From Phycomyces nitens (lineage: Eukaryota > Mucoromycota > Mucoromycetes > Mucorales > Phycomycetaceae), in the NCBI GenBank assembly GCA_022702545.1, contig JAHRBC010000007.1, forward strand, positions 1,798,001-1,862,000: DNA of 64,000 bases. The letters are read 5' to 3'. The position numbers and the translations under genes are program-made. Below, piece after piece: positions 34,125 to 45,972 of the stretch. Within the stretch, counting starts at the first letter, position 1; every line of letters starts with the position of its first letter. The notes under the pieces were generated by a model that was given only the letters and a program-made list of their open reading frames with translations, was not told where the DNA came from and ran no database searches.

Positions 34125-35056
34125 TTAAGGCCCATTTCTAAGAGCCCACTGAGCAAGACGGGGATTTAAATTGGACGGGACTGCCACGTCCACAGTTTGG
34201 CCAAAAACCCTTGACAGCAACTGGTGAGAGTTTGCTCCAAGTTGGAGACCAATGAATCTATCAACGACTTGGATAAATCGGTTGTACTATCAATTGCGCA
34301 TCAGTAATCTAAAGTCATCCAAAATATTATTTATAATCAGCTCAACAACTCACTTCATCGCTTCTCCAACTTGGGCGGACGGTCCGAATCACACATCTTC
34401 TTCCAGTTTCGGAGACTTCGTCATCCAATTCTCCTCCGGACATTGCTTCCTTGGGGAGTGCATTGGCACAATCCCAGCCCATCTCTTGGTTAATGGCAAC
34501 CATGTTGCTGCTGTATGCCTTTGTTCGGCGCTTGTGGTTCTAATAATAACCTTGTTATTATTTTTGGAATAGATTTTTAATATATCAAGGATAACTTACT
34601 TCACCAGCACGTCTGGCTCTCCGTGAACGTGTGTTCGTTATTTCTTTAGCTGCAGTAGAGATCTTCTCCTGTTTGCATCTGTTGATGAAGTTTTTGTGGA
34701 GCTTATCACAAAGATCCTTAGTTCTCATCCCATCACCAGCAAACTTGCACTCCAGGACGACAAGAAGCCTGTTAACCAACTCCTTGTTTGGAGTCACGTT
34801 AAAGTGAACATCCGTGTTCCACCTGGGCTTGTTGGTATTGGCCAAGATCTCTGCTGGAGTACTTGCACGGAAATTTGGCTCCCACAAGAACTCACGGATC
34901 TTTCTCTGATATAGTAAACAAGTTAATGAATTGATAATATAGTATAAGGTATAATGCTTACATTGACCTCCACTGATGTTTTATGGCTGGGTCCAGCCAA
35001 ACCAATGGCCTCCACAACCGCAACATTGCTGGGTTCACTGGTGGCAGTGGCAGGAA
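34125..35056 (-). pseudogene. Accessory protein ORF1 of element 5, 5' end cut by element 6
   Basis: Exons on the minus strand are 34962-35056 (truncated first exon), 34600-34905, 34354-34539 and 34125-34286 (TAA). The second exon is again 306 nt and the third 186 nt. They carry the NTRSRRARRAGE tract and the MSGGELDDE / PSWRSDE motifs. What looks like a splice acceptor at the upstream side is in fact the CACTGCAAAAAT terminus of element 6. The stop is 125 bp from the transposase stop. No other lesion is seen. Confidence 0.8.
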
Positions 35057-35850
35057 CACTGCAAAAATCAATTTAAATCATAATTTAATAGTTATCTGGA
35101 ATTATCAATAACATGAGTAAAAATATTTATAACTCAGGCAAAATCTTGCATTAACAATAGAGATTGATTTGAATGTTTTTACTGGCTGAATGATATTCAA
35201 TCATCTGATTTAATATTCTCAAGTAAAAAAGTATTTTTTAACTATTAGTACTGGATACTTTGTACTCCTTCTTTACTATACTAAGTAACAAGAAAAATGT
35301 CTTCCATTCGTAATTCCAATGAAGTGCAATGCAGATGCTCGAAATGCTCTCGCAATCATTCTGACTTCACAATGACGAGCAAAAGAACTGCAGCTCGCCA
35401 TGTCCAAAGCGACGAGGACAAATTGTTTAACAGTCAGATTAATAGTAAATAAGCTACAGAAATATAGACCTTAATAATAATAATATATAATCCAAACCAA
35501 ATAGCATATTCAAGCCAAGTAAACACCATCAATAATACTATGGAAATAGACCAGGCTGATGAGGGTTTTGAGTGTAATTTTATTTTATTTACCAAAGGGG
35601 TATTCAACCATATTTAAATTGTGTATCCATAGACAATATTTCTTCTCCTGGTACACCTTTACCAATTGAGACTATAGAGTTTCTCTTACCTCTTTCAGTG
35701 GAAGAGTCTATTTTTGGAACAGGTGAAGAATATATTGATGCTTTCTCTGATTCTGAAGACTATGAGAAGAGTGATGACGATGAAGAGCAGGACCAGGATG
35801 AAGAAACAGGTGCAAAATAAAAAAAGATAATGTTATTACTAAAAGCAATA
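35057..35850 (+). mobile_element. CACTA/Tnp2-type transposon, element 6 (fragment)
   Basis: The terminus CACTGCAAAAATCAATTT begins at 35057 inside element 5 ORF1. About 240 bp further on stands a transposase ATG, the same distance as in the sister copies. The chromovirus LTR at 35851 cuts the element off within the third intron. The remaining part is not on the other side of the chromovirus. Confidence 0.75.
35297..35809 (+). pseudogene. First three exons of the element 6 transposase
   Basis: Exons are 35297-35444 (148 nt), 35505-35573 (69 nt) and 35633-35809 (177 nt). They encode MSSIRNSNEVQCRCSKC with CxCxxC, KRTAARH, and an acidic tail full of Asp, Glu and Ser. The exon sizes match element 2 for exons 1 and 2. 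Everything from exon 4 onward, including the catalytic core, is missing. Confidence 0.75.
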
Positions 35851-36456
35851 TGTTGTAAATGAGTATTGATCACTGCTGAATCTGAGAGTAAGACTGAAGG
35901 ATAAAATAATATCCTCAGCTATTCCAGTCAAACGGATCTGCCTTTATGAGATTATCCAATACACAGATCATCATACACATAATTGATTATTATTTATTAT
36001 TATTATTGTTATCACCATAATATGGGATATACAGATATACACATATTTATCTAATGGCATCATCATATTTCGTTGATTATATGAATGCTTGATTGAGAGA
36101 CTACAACTACAATGAATTAATAATTCTAAAAACATTACCCAAGTATCTGGGTCGGAATATTAAAATATTACCAATAGCATAAATGCTCTTCTTTACCAAA
36201 GCTCTCTGGCTGATCTGACTGGAGAAGTATCATATCAATAGGTCTCTCTGGATCTTTCCAGAAAGACAATACTCCTGGAAGATGACTCATCGTGATAAAT
36301 ATTACCAAAGCATATACTGAATTATAAATCAGAAAACATATAAATATCAGTAGTTAGTTCTGTGTAGAAACATAACCTTTTTCTTTTGAATAAACACCCT
36401 ACATAAGTTCTCACGAATTCTTTCGTATCTTTCCAAGTTTATTTCTACCCACAACA
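35851..36456 (+). repeat. 5' LTR of the chromovirus
   Basis: 606 bp with TG...CA ends (TGTTGTAAATGAG to ACCCACAACA). No TGG primer site follows. The sequence after the LTR is a T-run and CGTGAAC, and the gag ATG lies only 20 bp further. The LTR itself contains AGTTCTCACGAA at 36407-36418, the complement of the bases behind the LTR except for two extra bases. Confidence 0.9.
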
Positions 36457-36476
36457 TTTTTTTTTCGTGAACTACA

Positions 36477-39400
36477 ATGAACTCTCCTGCTGACTTGTTC
36501 CCCGCTGGTTTGACCACTGTTCCTGAGGAGGCGACCTTGTCCCCCATGTCTGCGGATGAACTTTTCTCTGACTTGAGTGCACCTGTCCTGTGTCCGGATG
36601 CTGCCCCTGGTTTTGGTTCTGTTTCTGGTTCTGGTTTCCCTTCTGTTGGTAGAGAAGCAGCTACTGCTTCCTCCTGTGTGGCCGCTCTTAAGGCCAAATT
36701 GGGCAATCACATTGAGGCCTTCAGCACTGCTCATGTAGCAAACAATGAGCAAGCAGCTGATGATGCACTCCGCAGGATCGAGCGCACAAGATTGGCTATT
36801 GCAAGCCTTGAAAAGTGCAGCGAGATGCTTGCCTCTCCTGGTGCGAACACAGAGAGAGCTGGCCGTGGAGGAGGGTTGACTCTCAACCGAAGAGATCTCC
36901 CCAAATTCCAATTGGCTGCTAGTATCATAAAGCCCTTCCCAAGTGAAGAGGTGTTTGAATCAGTTGGACATTTCCTACGTACCTTCGAGAATGTAATCGA
37001 GTCTTCATCCTTGGACATCGAAAAAGTTTGGATGAAATTCCTGCCGCTCTGCTTGCCTCATACAGATGATGGATGGGTAGAGACGGATCTCAAGAAGTGT
37101 AACAGTTGGAAATCGGCGAAATCGTGCTTCAACGAAAGACATGGTTCCAGCCTGGTGTCTCGACGATTTACAGACCAGGTCTTTACAATGGTAATAAAGA
37201 ACACTGAGTCAATCGGTGATTACTCCAAGAAGTTCCTCCGAGCGGTATACAATGCTGGTCTAAACAAAGACGATCCTCGTATTGCTGATCGCTTCCTTGC
37301 TTCGTTGGCCTTGTCAGTGCAAACGTTGATAAAAGTTACCATGGCTCGCTCTCCCAATGGGGAAGCAAAGCGTGAGTGGACTGTGGAGCAGATCACGCAG
37401 ATTGGCAGAGACATCCTTGGGGATGACAATAGGCTCTATGCTGAGGCAACCCGTTTGATTCCTGGTGCCCATGGGCAACCTGAGAAGAAATATGAGGACC
37501 ATCCCAGAAAGAAGCCACACCACCACACCAGCAAGATTACAAAGCATGAGAAAACATTTTTCTGCTCGCACCATGGGAAGAATCCTACCCATGAGTCTAG
37601 TAAATGTTTTACCTTGATAAACCGCAAGAACAAAGCCAGTAGTCTCAACAGTCGCAATCCATGCAGACGTTGTGGTGAAAACTACCACCACGGTCATATC
37701 TGCAAGAGCAAGAACAATGAGCCGATTCTAATGGTATCCCAGTCTCCCGCGAAGGATAAGTCTGAGCAGACGCTCAAGGCAATCCAGGACAGGATTGATG
37801 AAGACATGGAAGAGATATCGTTTGAATATAAGTATCTACTTGACAGAATTGAGAGAAGAATTAAAGCTAATGATGCATTTAATCTTACAACTCCAATCAT
37901 TATAGAGAACCAGAAGCTCATTGGGATGATCGATACAGGCAGTTCCCGCACTTTTATAAATTTGAAATGTTTAAATAACAATTTACAAATAACAAAAATA
38001 AATGCTTCAATTGGTTCCTTTAACTTTCTGTCCAAGAATAGTAGTACAAAGAGATTAGGAAAAACTGATCCTTTGAATTTTAAATATATAAATGGCATTA
38101 CCTTTAAACATGCACCAGAGGTGTTAGAGTTTAATATGGGTTTCAATTTCGATATCCTCCTTGGAAGAGATATCTTGGCAAAAATGAATATTGGATTAAT
38201 TAATGTTGCATATGATATCAAAGGCGAATATGTCCATTCAGATAATGCAAAAGACTATGCCGCCATTTATGAAAACCTGAATATCGATAAAGAGAAAAAG
38301 TTTGAACCTGATAATTCGCCGGCTGGCACAGCACAGCAACGAGCAGAATTTATGAGCTCTATTAAAGAAGCCTTGGAGGAGAATAAGAATATCCCCGTTG
38401 AGTCATACTGTCCTTTATCAGAATCTATTATTCGTTTACCCACTAAGGAAGGTGCTACGGCTTACAGACGGCAGTATCCCATACTGCACGCTCTAAGACC
38501 AACACTTGACAAGCAAGTAAAAGAATGGCTTGAGACAGGAACTATTGTAAAGTCCAAGACCAACACTTCCTTTAACAGTCCAATGTTGCTTGTTCCAAAG
38601 AGAAACAAAGCTGGTGAGATTGTTAGTCATAGAGTGTGTTTGGACGTAAGATTGTTGAATCAGATCCTACCTCCCACATTCAATTACCCAATTCCAAAAA
38701 TCCAAACAATATTCCAAAACTTGAGTGGAAAGAAATTCTTTACCACACTTGACTTATCCAATGCGTATCATCATTTCAAAGTTGCACCCGAGGATGTACA
38801 TAAATTGACATTTACTCATTTAGATGGGCAACAATATAGCTTTATTAAAGGCTGTTTTGGCTTAAAGATGCTTACTTCACAATTTCAACATGTCATGGCT
38901 ACTTTATTTGATAAGATTGACTGTGTACAGAATTTTGTTGATGATTGTATCGTTGCCAGTGAAACATTTGAACAGCATGTCAAAGATGTCAAACTAGTTA
39001 TTGAGAAATTGTCATCCGCGAAGTTGATCCTGAACTCAGAAAAATGTGTCTGGTTTCAACATTCAGTGAGATTGCTTGGTTTTGTCGTCAATGAGACAGG
39101 CACCAAGGTTGATAAGTGAAAGTTGACAAATGTTGACAAATGGCCTATTCCTAGAACTGCGAAACAGATTCAGCAATTCATGGGTTTGATCAATTACTTT
39201 AGAGATTATATTCCTATGATTTCAAAGGTAGCTGAGCCTATTTCACGGTTAAGTCATGCCAAGAATGTATCTGATCAATGGACAGATGAGCAGACACAAA
39301 GCTTTAAAGCTCTAAAAGACATATTGCACAAAGATTTGATTCTTCATTACGCAGATATGTCACGTGAAATGTATGTGGCCACAGATGCATCCCTTTATGG

Positions 39401-41347
39401 AGCAGCCTGCTTATTGTTTCAGCGAGATGAACAAGGGCGCGATAAATATATCAGCTTTGTATCAACTTCATTGAGCCCATCGCAACGACGATGGAGCACA
39501 ACTAAAAGAGAATTATATGCAGTCGTTTTGGCGCTTGAAAAATTCTGTCCATTTCTATGGGGCCGACAGTTCACTATTTTTACTGATCATCGAGCACTCA
39601 TTTATCTCCATACTCAAAAAATAGCTAATCCAATGATGATTGGCTGGATTGAGACACTCCTTGACTTTGATTTTAAGGTGGTCCATATTCCTGGCTTATT
39701 GAATAAGCTACCTGATTTATTAAGCCGCTTGTATCCTCCAGAGGATAGTGACAAGCTGGTGGAGGATGATGGATTGAGAAAAATCAGAACAGATAACCTA
39801 CAACCCAAAAGTAGAGTTATTGTTCGAAAGAAAAATATAGTAAAGACAGAGTGCTAAATGTACTTGCAACGCAACTCGTCGAAAATGTATCAGAGACGTC
39901 TGACTATATGTCACCTCCTGAAGAAAAGCGTAATGGCTTATTAAAAGAAGCACATTCGTTTGGTCACTTTGGAAGTCAAGCTATAGTGAATGATCTTCAT
40001 TCACAAGGCTTACACTGGACTAATATATATGAAGAGGCTAAAGAGATTATCCGTTCTTGCCCTGAATGTCAGAAGCACAATATTAGCAAGAGAGGCTATC
40101 ACCCATTGACTAATGTTGTAGCATTCCGACCATTTGATCATGTTGCAATTGATTTATGCGGTGAATTCCCTGTATCAGAGGATGGACACACGTACATGTT
40201 GGTTCTGGTTGATGTATGCTCCAAGTATGTGATCTTGAGACCACTGCCAAACAAGAACTCAACAACAATAGCTAAAGCATTGATAAAGATCTTTGGAGAT
40301 TATGGTTTTCCCAAAGTAATGCAAAGTGACAATGGTCTGGAATTCAGAAACTCTTTGATGTCAAGCCTATCTAAAGAGCTTGGGATAGATAGGAGATATT
40401 CTACGGCATATCATCCACAAGGGAATGGTATTGCTGAAGCTAGTGTAAAGATTGCAGAGAATACTGTACATAAAATGATGAGAGCGAACAGCAATGACTG
40501 GTGTCACTATCTGCCGATTGTTCAGCTATGCATCAATAGACATATTCCTCAAAAGACACTAAGCGCACTGTTTTCATTAATGTATGCTCGCAGAGTCAAT
40601 GTACCTGATGAGTATAGTGACAAAGGAAAACACTCTCTTCCTAAAGCCACAATGACAATTGATGAGCTAGAGAAGCAGATTGATCATATGGAAAATATCA
40701 TATTCCCTGCCATTAACGAACGTGTGTTAAGGATTAATGAGGAATTGAAAAAGAAATATGATCATAAAAATATCCTAATCGACATCCCCAAAGGAACACA
40801 CGTAATGGTCAGATTACCACATTGATCAAACAAATTGGCACCTATTTATAAAAGTCCATATACAGTGGTTCGAAAGAATAAAGGAGGATCGTACGAGCTA
40901 AAGGATGAGCAAGGTGAATTGTTACACCGAAATTATACACCCTCCGAACTCAAGATGGTCACCATTGATGAATCAACAATTGAGAATGAGCTCTACAAAG
41001 TTGAAGACATTCGAGATCATCGTGGTACTGCTGGTCAACGGGAATATTTGGTCAAATGGGCTGGTTATGGCGAACGTGCCAATACATGGCAAATGGCTGA
41101 AGACTTTACTGATTCCACAATCGTACAAAAGTACTGGAAGAAAGTTAGAGAGTTGGAACGTTTAGAGAATGAGAGAGCCGAAGACTTGATTAACAAGAGT
41201 GCATCCTCAAATAAGAAAACAGTTCACACCTCTAAACTAAATGGTAAAAGTAACAATAACGATGAGCACAAGAAAAGAACGCTTCCTACCACTTTGAGTA
41301 GAGAAGAAAGATTACACAAAAGAAGAGCAATCAAAAATCAAAAATAA
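36477..41347 (+). pseudogene. Chromovirus gag-pol, two TGA stops and one frameshift
   Basis: Gag starts at 36477 and has a CCHC knuckle PCRRCGENYHHGHIC (about residue 395). The protease follows with IDTGSSRT (about 481) and LLGRDIL. The reverse transcriptase has LDLSNAYHHF and FVDD (about 819). An in-frame TGA at 39117-39119 precedes the end of the RT. RNase H follows with ATDASLYGAA and TDHRAL. A frameshift near 39840-39857 precedes the integrase, which keeps the HHCC finger (ending CPECQ), the Asp residues in AIDLCGEF and QSDNGLEF, and a Glu in GIAEAS. A second TGA is at 40823-40825. A chromodomain (YLVKWAGYGERANTWQM, near 41045-41100) ends the protein. The chromodomain marks a chromovirus. 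Confidence 0.9.
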
Positions 41348-41508
41348 TGAACACGTAATCCACGAAGCTGAGTTTACAGTGTAGATCTCCATAAAAAGTA
41401 CAAAAAATTATGTGCATGATTGACTTGAATAAAACAAGCAATTGGCCAGATCATGAAATAGTAAATGAGATGTTTTATGCCGAATCAACAAAAGGTATTG
41501 TTGAATCT

Positions 41509-41520
41509 GGTGGAGGATAA
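41509..41520 (+). promoter_or_regulatory. Polypurine tract of the chromovirus
   Basis: GGTGGAGGATAA directly precedes the right LTR. The purine-rich run is the usual plus-strand primer. Confidence 0.55.
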
Positions 41521-42139
41521 TGTTGTAAATGAGTATTGATCACTGCTGAATCTGAGAGTAAGACTGAAGGATAAAATAATATCCTCAGCTATTCCAGTCA
41601 AACGGATCTGGCTTTATGAGATTATCCAATACACAGATCATCATACACATAATTGATTATTATTTATTATTATTATTGTTATCACCATAATATGGGATAT
41701 ACAGATATACACATATTTATCTAATGGCATCATCATATTCCATCTACATATTTCGTTGATTATATGAATACTTGATTGAGAGACTACAACTACAATGAAT
41801 TAATAATTCTAAAAACATTACCCAAGTATCTGGGTCGGAATATTAAAATATTACCAATAGCATAAATGCTCTTCTTTACCAAAGCTCTCTGGCTGATCTG
41901 ACTGGAGAAGTATCATATCAATAGGTCTCTCTGGATCTTTCCAGAAAGACAATACTCCTGGAAGATGACTCATCGTGATAAATATTACCAAAGCATATAC
42001 TGAATTATAAATCAGAAAACATATAAATATCAGTAGTTAGTTCTGTGTAGAAACATAACCTTTTTCTTTGGAATAAACACCCTACACAAGTTCTCACGAA
42101 TTCTTTCGTATCTTTCCAAGTTTATTTCTACCCACAACA
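41521..42139 (+). repeat. 3' LTR of the chromovirus
   Basis: 619 bp. It matches the left LTR apart from a 13-bp extra segment near 41737 and a handful of substitutions, for example GGATCTGC versus GGATCTGG. Confidence 0.9.
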
Positions 42140-42140
42140 T

Positions 42141-42453
42141 CCACCTTGCACAAAAGGACTCGAAGAGATGTGGATGTACTGCTGCTTTAAGAATCAAGCA
42201 GTACAATGGGACTTCAGTTGTTACTTTTTGCATGACAAAAGATCATGTCAACCATGTTCCTGGAGAGCGCCAGGAAATCAGAACCTTGCCTTTGCCCTCT
42301 GAGGCGATCAAGATCATTGAGGATCAGCTGAGAAGTGGAAGCAGCTGTAGAAATACAAGGATTTCTACCCTTAGACAGATTGACAACTGGGGTGTGGGTA
42401 CCAGAAAGCCCAATTATGAAGAGATTTATAATAGAATGAAGAAGGTTTGTTAG
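42141..42453 (+). pseudogene. MULE/FAR1-like N-terminal fragment
   Basis: An open frame reads from the chromovirus LTR edge. It holds SKRCGCTAALRI, a spacer and FCMTKDHVNH, a Cys-Cys-His-His spacing reminiscent of the zinc-binding N-terminus of Mutator-like or FAR1-type transposases. LPLPSEAIKIIEDQLRSG follows, and the frame ends NRMKKVC near a donor-like GTTTGT. Neither the start nor the catalytic part is present. The assignment rests on the spacing and general look, not on a search. Confidence 0.4.
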
Positions 42454-42883
42454 TAGTAGTGTTAAGAAAAAGGCACTACGGCGGAAGGACCGGTAGCTGT
42501 GCCAAAAATGGTAGCATAACTACCGTTTTTTATGATTTTAGAGCACTTTATCTCCGCAGATTGTGGTTGAAAGGTAATGTCATCGATCCTGAATCATAAA
42601 AGTTGCATGGAATGTCTTTTCATCAGGCAATGAGGTAGTTGTAGTACCATAGAAAGGGCTCGTAAGTTTTTAGGCAACCTTGTTTATTGAAATGAGCATT
42701 TTATTTGGTGTTAAAGATGTTGCGCATTTTTGAGAAAAATAATTTTTTGCCTGTGTGAACAAAACGGTAGTTATGCTACCGTTTTTTTGAAACAATTTTT
42801 TTGTTTTTGACATTATTAGCCATTTTATTTTATTTTATTTGGTATTGATATTTATAAGGAAAGAAAAAAGAAAAAGAAAATTT

Positions 42884-43970
42884 TTATAAAGTGGCAAGGT
42901 TCCCCATGGTCACACGCAGATTGTTATTAAACACATAATATGGTGCAATGATAAAGAACTGATTACTACTTGGAGGGTACTGGATGAGCCCAACTTGATG
43001 CTGAATGTCATCCACATTAACAGCATATTTTGGCTGGGTTGTTTGTCCAGTTGAGCTGTGTGACCGCCATATTACGATTGGCACAGATGAGTCATGGGCT
43101 GCTGTACCATGCTCTTTCATCACTTCAACGAATGCCAGAAAGTGCAGTGTGCCATCAACCTCTTTATGATCAAAATAAAATTCCACAGTGCCAACAAACC
43201 AGCTTTGAATAGTTATATTGTGACGGCTAGATAAAAATATAAAAATGCGAGTGATCTCTATTTTGTATTTTGACTAATACCAATACTCACTTTCTGTATG
43301 GACAGGTGAACATCACATGATGATTGCCACATCTGGTCTCGTTTTTTATTCTTCGGTACATACATGAAGAATGTACGGTTGAATTTTTCCAAAGACAAGA
43401 AGCAACAACAATCATTGGGTCATCAAGTTCAATACTGTTCATAACACTGTTTCACACATAATACTTTGCCAAAGTATTCTTGACAACAGGGCTGCTGACA
43501 CCTTCCAAGTCATCATCATTCAAGCTGGCATGTCAGTTGAATGGCTCCCATAGCTGGGCAGCACTTACACCATCTGGAAGATCTAAGAAACTTGCTTCAT
43601 TATATGTGGACAGCTGACTTGTACTAGGATAATTCTGAGAGCTGTTTGCTGAACTGACAAAGCTATGAACAGCAAAGCGCTCAACAAGCAAACTGGCATT
43701 TCTACCGCCCTTCAAGTTTGACGTGATAAGCTTGGAGTATACTCTAATTACTTTTTCCATGGGTAGGTAAGAGATTATTTGACTAATAATAGCAATAGCA
43801 GCAAAGACACTTCTTGGTCAATGATGACAAAATCAACGTACCTGTCATCAATGATTGTGGCCAGTGAGGCACGGCTAGGACAATAGCACTCCACATTTAC
43901 AAGTGCAAAAGAATGTGGTGTGCCAAGAATCTTCTTCAAGACACCTTTAAGAGTGCAAACCAGACTCGTA
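42884..43970 (-). pseudogene. C-terminal exons of a Tnp2-type transposase in copy A, two TGA stops
   Basis: Exons on the minus strand are about 43842-43970, 43291-43782 and 42884-43226 (TAA). Splicing in the order given keeps one frame: LVCTLKGVLKKILGTPHSF, then MEKVIRVYSKLITSNLKGG, then WFVGTVEFYFDHKEVDG and LAFVEVMKEHG. The last part corresponds to the YTGQIQYLFIH...FAFVRW region of the larger transposases in this window. A TGA at 43533-43535 is shared with copy B. A second at 43452-43454 is TGA only in copy A and CGA in copy B. No catalytic core remains, so the copy is non-autonomous. Confidence 0.65.
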
Positions 43971-44079
43971 AGAGAAAAATAGCAGAGAACAGCCAGGCAA
44001 GTTTATTAATTAACAAACATTTGAATATACATTATAATTAATACAATATTTTTATTATGTTATAGCAGGAAAGAGCAAG

Positions 44080-44300
44080 CAGTTCTTTTCTTTCAGAAGA
44101 TGAGGTATTTCAAATGGATGACGAGGCTGAATCCCCAATCATGACAGATGTACTATAAGTTAGAGCTTTTTGTTGCTCATCTATTCTCAATTTAATATTA
44201 ATATAATATTTCTACTGTTTGATATAGGTTTACACCACTAGGAATGAGCAATGAGCCTTCATCTAAGAGAAACAGACTAAGTCTTTAATATTCTTTAGGC
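44080..44300 (+). other. Possible plus-strand exon remnants in copy A
   Basis: After an AG acceptor-like site at about 44068 a short acidic frame (SSSFLSEDEVFQMDDEAESPIM) ends in TAA. A second acceptor near 44228 precedes TPLGMSNEPSSKRNRLSL and TAA. They may be leftover exons of a second gene of the parent element. The same bases stand in copy B (62085-62300). Confidence 0.3.
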
Positions 44301-45074
44301 TGCTCTTATTGGTTCTCTCATATTTTTAGTATATGTTTTAGCGAACTTTTTCTTTTCCTCTTTTCCTTTAGCTGTTTTATCTTTGCTTTGGTCCTCTCCT
44401 TTGAAATAAAATCAAATAACTCTCCATCACGTAAGATTGCCACCTTAATAAATGCCCGATTGGCATCTTGTATACCACATCTTCAGCTCTGCTGTTTTTA
44501 ATCTAGGAATGAAACACACATCTCGCCCTTTTTCAAACACCAAAAAAAAATGAATTTTTTTTTATAGCTGTATTATGCCGAGATTAGTTTGTATTTCTTT
44601 TCTTTGCTTTGCTCTACTTTTTTGAAGTAAAACTAAATGACCCTCCCTTATGTAAGGTTGTCAATGGCATAAACATCTGATTGGAATCTTGTATACCACA
44701 TCTTCAAGTCTGCTATCTTTAATCAAGGAATGAAACACTCATCTCATAATTTTTCAGACACTAAAAAAAGGTGAAAATTTTTTACAGCTATATTACACCA
44801 AAGTTTGTCGTTCCCCACCTCCCCACCTGGGAATCTCTGTAGAATATGCATATTGTTTTCTTAATGATGTACTCATTCTGCCAACTACCATTATATTCGA
44901 ATTAGTTTTAAATCTTATGAGCTGACTTTACAGCAATATATTTTCTATGGTAAGAATATTATAATATGTTTACACTCTTTAATTAATCATATTGCGCATT
45001 CTCTATTCTCCTTCTACTGCATCTAGTATTTACATCTGTACGTTTCATATAGTGGCATTAATTCAAGAGATGCT

Positions 45075-45535
45075 TGGTATACCGATTAACAAGCACAATA
45101 TATACTGGTATGCTATCCAAAACAATATGCTCGGTTTATTTGATTGCTTCATTCTCTGACCACGATATCTTTATAGCAATTGATGAAGACCAAAGGCCTT
45201 CCAAGTCATGACAGTGATTCACAACAAGATGCTTGGCACGCTGATTAACAAGCACAATATATACTGGTATGCTACCCAAAACAATATATTTGGTTTATTT
45301 GATTGCTTCATTCTCTGACCACAATATTTTTATAGCAATCGATGAAGACCAAAGGTGCTATCCAAGTCATGACAGTGATCCATAACAAGATACTTGGCAC
45401 GCCGATTGACAAGCACAATGTATACTGGTATGCTATCCAAAATAATAAGCTCGGTTTATTTGATTGCTTCATTGTCTGACCACAATATTTTTATAGCAAT
45501 CAGTGAAAACCAAAGGCCATCCAAGTCATAACAAC
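45075..45535. repeat. Three tandem units of about 160 bp in copy A
   Basis: Each unit contains AACAAGCACAAT(A/G)TATACTGG, GGTTTATTTGATTGCTTC and GATGAAGACCAAAGG or a variant. Copy B has only two units (about 63076-63390), which accounts for most of the length difference between the copies. Confidence 0.85.
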
Positions 45536-45972
45536 ATGTTGTTGGCATTGTGTATAGCTTGAGTAAAAGGTTTGTACCATATACGTTTTATAATATTAAA
45601 TAGTATTTGCTTTTGGTATGTTTCTATATTATTATTATATATATTTTAATATTATTTGAAATAAATCAAAATTATAATAAAAAATAAACCATTATTTCAA
45701 ATAAATGGCAGTAAAAAAAGAATGGGTGCTAGTATATAAAGTAATATAAAAGAGAGGCTATAGTATATAAAGAAAAAATTTTGGTTGGATAAAAAAAACG
45801 GTAGCTGTGCCTATTCCTGCCTCATAACTACCCTTTTTTTTCGCACTAAAAAAACGGTAACAGCTACCGAAATCGCCTTATACAGAGTCTTTACTACCGT
45901 TTTTTTTGGTGGGAAAAAACAGTAGTAATGCTACCAAAACGGTAGTTAGCTACCGTTTTTTCCGCCGTAGTG

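Larger units (their letters stand above)
28023..35850. mobile_element. CACTA/Tnp2-type transposon, element 5 (interrupted, right end lost)
   Basis: The left terminus begins CACTAGAAAAACCCC at 28023. Its following bases align with the right arm of element 1 (inverse), including the CCAAT/TATA promoter. A Harbinger element sits at 28265-30893, directly in front of the transposase ATG. ORF1 at the other side is cut by element 6 at 35057. The 3 bp before the terminus are TCA. The opposite end is not present, because element 6 and a chromovirus replace it. Confidence 0.8.
35851..42139 (+). mobile_element. Ty3/gypsy chromovirus with both LTRs, decayed
   Basis: Two LTRs (35851-36456 and 41521-42139) enclose a gag-pol reading frame ending in a chromodomain. 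The 5-bp flanks differ (CAATA on the left, TCCAC on the right), so no target duplication is present. The left neighbour is element 6 and the right neighbour is a MULE-like fragment. The LTRs differ by a 13-bp indel and a few substitutions, so the insertion is not recent. Confidence 0.9.
42474..45972 (-). mobile_element. CACTA element copy A, internally deleted
   Basis: 3.5 kb with ends CACTACGGCGGAAGGACC (42474) and inverse CACTACGGCGGAAAAAACGG (45972). ACGGTAGC-type words cluster within about 300 bp of each end. It shares almost all its length with copy B (60486-63820). The flanking triplets differ (AGG and CAC), so no target duplication is seen here. On the left is a MULE fragment and on the right a gypsy RT, so one side may have been rearranged. 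It has more C-to-T changes at CpG than copy B, which makes it older. Confidence 0.88.

Noticed and set aside
35041..35075. Splice acceptor and an upstream exon for ORF1 of element 5
   Set aside because: The apparent TTTTTGCAG acceptor is the terminus of element 6. Bases beyond it belong to that element.
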